Positions 61,078-64,000 of a stretch of DNA of 64,000 bases are shown piece by piece. Origin of the DNA: Thiorhodovibrio winogradskyi (lineage in GTDB: Bacteria > Pseudomonadota > Gammaproteobacteria > Chromatiales > Chromatiaceae); contig NZ_CP121472.1 of assembly GCF_036208045.1 (NCBI RefSeq), forward strand, positions 2,677,531 to 2,741,530, given 5' to 3'. Under the pieces are notes generated by a model, which searched no databases, was not told the origin of the DNA, and saw nothing but the letters and a program-made list of their open reading frames with translations. Position numbers and translations under genes: made by a program. Within the stretch, counting starts at the first letter, position 1. Every line of letters begins with the position of its first letter.

Positions 61078-62037
61078 TCAGTAGCTCTGGCGAGATCGAT
61101 GTCCATCCACGGCGGCCGCGAACGCACCCGCCTCGCGCAACAGACGGTCGGCGTCTTCGAGCTGGGCCAGATGGTCCATCGGCAAGGCGCCCAGTCCGCG
61201 CGCGGCGCCCCACAGGCCGCCGGCCATGGCGCCGATGGTGTCGACATCGCCGCCGACGTGGCGGGTGAAGTCGAGCAGATCGATGAAGGGCTCGGACAGA
61301 TGACGCAGTGCAATGTAGACGGCGGTTGGACAAGAGTCGGCGGCGGTGATCGCGTGGCCAAGTTGGCGGGCGACGGTCTTGTGCGCGATGGGCTTGTCGT
61401 GGCTCAACCACTGCGCGGCCAGCGAGAGCTTGGCGGCAACAGCCGGCGTCCAATCCTGTGCCTGGAAGTCCGTCCAGAAGGCTGTTGGGCTGAGGCCGCG
61501 AAACAGCATACCCGCCACCAAGGCGATCAGCACCGCGCCTTCCTGGCCCTGCGGGTGCGCGTGCGTGATCGCGGCACTGGACCGAGCAGCTTGGATGATC
61601 GCGTCCTTGCCCTGAGCGGCGAAGAACAGTCCAATCGGCACCGCGCGCATCGCCGCGCCATTGCCGAAGGAGCCCTGCGCATAGACGGCGCGGCAGGCCA
61701 CAGTCCAATGGTGACCGCGCCGGATGCGCTTGAGGATCTTGGCCGCACCGGGACCATAGCCGCGCGACCAGCGATAGGAGCATGCGAAACGCCGTGCCAG
61801 ATCGTCTTGGTCGACGCGGCCAAGCTCGGCCAGGGAGGCGGCGACATTAAAGGTCATCTGGGTGTCGTCGGTCCAGCGTCGGCGACCCTGACGGGTGCCA
61901 ATCACGCGCCACAGCAGTCCTTCGAGTGGTCCGCCTTCGTGGGGCGCGCCCCAGGCATCGGCCAGGGCCACGCCGAGCAAGGCGCCCTGGATGCGATCGA
62001 GCGGATCGGATGGCGGTGTTGGGGCTTGGTTAGGCAT
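61078..62037 (-). CDS. ADP-ribosylglycohydrolase family protein
   Basis: 319 residues, all-alpha DraG/ADPRH fold. Metal-binding signatures: IQGALLGVALADAWGAPHEG, RRWTDDTQMTFNVAASL, GSFGNGAAMRAVPIGLFF and the late HVGGDVDTIGAMAGGLWGAARG. It removes ADP-ribose from proteins or nucleic acids. No DraT or other ADP-ribosyltransferase lies near, so this is not obviously the nitrogenase regulator. Confidence 0.92.
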   Translation of the reverse strand: MPNQAPTPPSDPLDRIQGALLGVALADAWGAPHEGGPLEGLLWRVIGTRQGRRRWTDDTQMTFNVAASLAELGRVDQDDLARRFACSYRWSRGYGPGAAKILKRIRRGHHWTVACRAVYAQGSFGNGAAMRAVPIGLFFAAQGKDAIIQAARSSAAITHAHPQGQEGAVLIALVAGMLFRGLSPTAFWTDFQAQDWTPAVAAKLSLAAQWLSHDKPIAHKTVARQLGHAITAADSCPTAVYIALRHLSEPFIDLLDFTRHVGGDVDTIGAMAGGLWGAARGLGALPMDHLAQLEDADRLLREAGAFAAAVDGHRSRQSY

Positions 62038-62069
62038 TATCGGAAGCCTGATCCCCCAGGACTCTCTGG

Positions 62070-62885
62070 TCAAGTCGCGGCAGATTTTGGGCCTGGTGGT
62101 CCATGCACCAGGCGCGGATCCGCGATCAAGCCTTCGAGCGGGTCGATTGTGGACATGGACCAGGACCTCGTGGCTTCTGGCGCGATGGGCTGACCAACAT
62201 CATCCGCCCACTGCCTCCAGGCCCAGGCGGCCTGGATGGCGCAGAGCAAGGCATCCAGGCTATCGCCGCTGGGATCATCGGCCAGGCTGGCCGGGGCTTC
62301 AATCGTCAGACCATAGTCCGCGCGGGTGGCGCCGTCCAGGATCGCCGCCAGCAGTTCGCGGCGCGCTTGTTCCCGCGCGGGGCTCTGTTTCTTGGGATCA
62401 TCCTGCTTGTAGGATCGGCGTCCGATCAACGCGCGCGCGAGCAAGCCGGGATAGGCTTCGACGCACAGGCGCCCGGGGTCGCCGGCATGGATGCCGGGGA
62501 TCGTCACGCCGGCGCGCAGCAACCGGGGAGCACCCTCGAAGAACATCAGTCCGACCGGGGTGCCATGGAGCTTCTGCGGGCTGATGGCGCCGGCGGCGCG
62601 ATCGGTGGCGCGCCGATGTTCCTTGTCCCCAGCGGGCCGCTGGGCGCGGTAGGCGTCGAGCGCCTGGCGAAAGCCCGCGCGTCCCAGGGCTTCGGCGTGA
62701 CGCACGTAGCCGGACCAGGTCATGGGCCAGCCGATGTTGGCGAGAAAGGTGCGCGACTGGCCGAAGGGAAAATCCAGGCCGGCGATCCAGGGGCCGGGTT
62801 GGTTCAGGAAGGACTCAAAGGAGGCGAAATCGCTCCAGCACGCGAGCGAGCCGGCAACGAGTCGATCGCCTTGCAGCCGACATGG
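62070..62885 (-). CDS. DUF429 protein, N-terminus altered
   Basis: About 270 residues read in one frame: LQGDRLVAGSLACWSDFASFESFLNQPGPWIAGLDFPFGQSRTFLANIGWPMTWSGYVRHAEALG and later SPQKLHGTPVGLMFFEGAPRLLRAGVTIPGIHAGDPGRLCVEAYPGLLARALIG. This fits the DUF429 family (RNase H-like fold, unknown function). The normal first residues (GVDFSSAP-type) are absent; upstream sequence instead belongs to a DUF427 protein in another frame. Possibly still translated from the internal ATG at 62723, but more likely inactive. Confidence 0.65.
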   Translation of the reverse strand, partial: PCRLQGDRLVAGSLACWSDFASFESFLNQPGPWIAGLDFPFGQSRTFLANIGWPMTWSGYVRHAEALGRAGFRQALDAYRAQRPAGDKEHRRATDRAAGAISPQKLHGTPVGLMFFEGAPRLLRAGVTIPGIHAGDPGRLCVEAYPGLLARALIGRRSYKQDDPKKQSPAREQARRELLAAILDGATRADYGLTIEAPASLADDPSGDSLDALLCAIQAAWAWRQWADDVGQPIAPEATRSWSMSTIDPLEGLIADPRLVHGPPGPKSAAT

Positions 62886-63121
62886 CAGATCGGCGGGCTG
62901 CCGGTTTCCAGGGCGCGGAGGGCGGATTCGGTGGTGGCGATGCGGCTCTCACCGGCATGGATGGTGATGAGCCGGTCATCAGAACGGTAGGTTGGCGGAC
63001 GGGGGTAATTCCAGACGGACTCCTGGCCAGGTCCGGGAACCTGCGCGAAGGGCGGGCGTTGCTGGCCGCGATAGTGCCAGGCGTCGCGGGCGGCTTGTAA
63101 ACCGGATCGAGTGTCGGGCAT
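62886..63121 (-). pseudogene. DUF427 protein, 5' part only
   Basis: Starts MPDTRSGLQAARDAWHYRGQQRP and continues VWNYPRPPTYRSDDRLITIHAGESRIATTESALRALETGSPP, the first half of a DUF427 domain (normally VWDYPRPP...ADTRRALRVLETSHPP). It then runs into the DUF429 gene out of frame, so the rest is deleted. Confidence 0.65.
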
Positions 63122-63201
63122 GCTGGGCGGCCTCGGCTTTGACAGATTGGCTTCTGTGTGCAGACATAGGGCGTTTTCGGCAATGAGCAAGAAGGTGCGC
63201 G

Positions 63202-63660
63202 ATGACGAAACCCGAAACACCGCTGCTAGCCGCGGACATCATCATCGAGCTCAATGACCGGCCAGGCCGGCCCATCGTGCTGATTGAACGGCGCTATCCG
63301 CCACTGGGTTGGGCGATTCCCGGCGGTTTTGTCGACGTCGGGGAGCGCATCGAAGCCGCCGCCATGCGCGAGGCGCGGGAGGAAACGGCCTTGCGGGTGA
63401 AGTTGCGCGCACTCCTGGGGCTTTACTCCGATCCAGCGCGCGATCCGCGAGGCCATACGGTCAGCGCGGTTTGCGTGGCGGAGGCCACCGGAGAGCCCCG
63501 AGCGCAGGATGATGCCCGTCACTTGGCGATTTTCGCGCCAGAGGCGCTGCCCGAACCTCTCGCGTTCGATCATGCGCGGATTCTCGATCATTTCCGGCGC
63601 TACCGCGAGACGGGCCTGATCACCCCGTTGTGGTCGCCGGATTCCCTGGACAACGTCTGA
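63202..63660 (+). CDS. NUDIX hydrolase
   Basis: 152 residues with a complete Nudix box GGFVDVGERIEAAAMREAREETAL inside a typical fold (IVLIERRYPPLGWAIPGGF). It hydrolyses a nucleoside diphosphate derivative, perhaps ADP-ribose or an oxidised nucleotide. Short spacing (20 bases) to the next gene suggests an operon. Confidence 0.93.
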   Translation: MTKPETPLLAADIIIELNDRPGRPIVLIERRYPPLGWAIPGGFVDVGERIEAAAMREAREETALRVKLRALLGLYSDPARDPRGHTVSAVCVAEATGEPRAQDDARHLAIFAPEALPEPLAFDHARILDHFRRYRETGLITPLWSPDSLDNV

Positions 63661-63680
63661 GCCTCGCTCACGCCGTCATC

Positions 63681-64000
63681 ATGCCCACCCTGTTTTCCAT
63701 TATCGAATCCCCCGGTCATCCGCGACTCGACGGTCTCTATCAGCGCCTTGGCATCGAGCAGGTGAAGCTCAGCTCCCAGCGCAAGGCCCTGCAGAAGACC
63801 TCACCCGACTGGGTGGTGGCGGAGTTCTTCTATGGCTTCGGCAACAACTACGCCGGAGCCAATGTCTGCAATCTGGACGTCTTGCTCGCCACATTGCGCA
63901 AGCAGGTGCCAAACGCGCGGGTGATTGTGCTGGTCACCAAGGATCAGGCCGGGTATGTTCCCTTGCTGGCGGAGCGCTTTCCGCTGCATGCGGTTCTGAC
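63681..64000 (+). CDS. Conserved hypothetical protein (cut by window edge)
   Basis: The first 106 residues of an open frame (LFSIIESPGHPRLDGLYQRLGIEQVKLSSQRKALQKTSPDWVVAEFFYGFGNNYAGANVCNLDVLLATLRKQVPNARVIVLVTKDQAGYVPLLAERF). No signal or membrane helix. I do not recognise a named family; it continues beyond the window. Confidence 0.75.
   Translation, partial: MPTLFSIIESPGHPRLDGLYQRLGIEQVKLSSQRKALQKTSPDWVVAEFFYGFGNNYAGANVCNLDVLLATLRKQVPNARVIVLVTKDQAGYVPLLAERFPLHAVL

Overview
This window looks like chromosome from a high-GC gammaproteobacterium related to the purple sulfur bacteria (Chromatiaceae). That placement is an inference from GC-rich codon use, three ArsR-rhodanese regulators, four DsrE-type sulfur proteins, and paired sulfur and nitric-oxide modules. 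No rRNA, tRNA, CRISPR array or intact insertion sequence was recognised.

Layout. 0-6.6 kb: end of a histidine kinase, a peroxiredoxin-like protein, a Cys-rich EGKCG-repeat protein (HvfA-type), an NtrC-type two-component pair, and secreted DUF4168 and BON proteins. 6.6-16 kb: a sulfur operon (DsrE, Cys/Met-metabolism PLP enzyme, cysteine desulfurase), trxB, ilvBN, an ArsR-rhodanese regulator, a fatty acid hydroxylase-family protein, and a TVP38/DsrE pair. 16-21 kb: a second ArsR-rhodanese gene abutting a decayed RND pump, then a fusion of a nitrous-oxide-stimulated (NOSP) domain with a chromate transporter. 21-30 kb: a toxin-antitoxin pair, IS110, PIN and Rpn relics, and a complete four-gene Wadjet/MukBEF-like defence operon. 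30-40 kb: a nitric-oxide detoxification region (HPP, CBS, hemerythrin, DUF2249, NnrS, norB). Many of its genes have FNR/Dnr-type boxes, and norB, an NnrS-like gene and a NIT-domain chemoreceptor are broken. 40-43 kb: a MscS channel and a partial copy of the 9 kb sulfur module with its own ArsR-rhodanese gene. 43-59 kb: a sigma54 regulator, a SigF/NrsF pair, DoxX proteins, a GMC oxidoreductase operon, a MerR group, an aldehyde dehydrogenase, and the HvfB(MNIO)/HvfC operon. 59-64 kb: a neutral invertase upstream, then DinB, ADP-ribosylglycohydrolase and NUDIX genes.

Main observation. All four parts of an HvfA/HvfB/HvfC/HvfX copper-binding RiPP system are present, but they lie at three places up to 56 kb apart. 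Each is preceded by the same bipartite element, TGAAAGA-N13-GGCGGTCT (one copy is CGAAAGA-N13-GCCGGTCT), always with a 13-base spacer. Two further copies precede a GMC oxidoreductase operon and a small zinc-finger protein. This looks like an ECF-sigma regulon that ties the scattered RiPP genes together and brings in a redox enzyme not normally listed with them. A second ECF system (SigF/NrsF) has its own divergent promoter pair, GTAACC-N16-CGAC.

Regulation of the other modules can also be read. TTGAY-N4-GTCAA boxes precede the NO genes, and a TCAACY-N4-RGTTGA palindrome precedes two of the DsrE units. Many genes carry frameshifts, stops or large internal deletions. Three in norB are single-base insertions in or beside short runs, so some of the decay could be sequencing error; the large deletions and duplications look like real rearrangement or assembly collapse.
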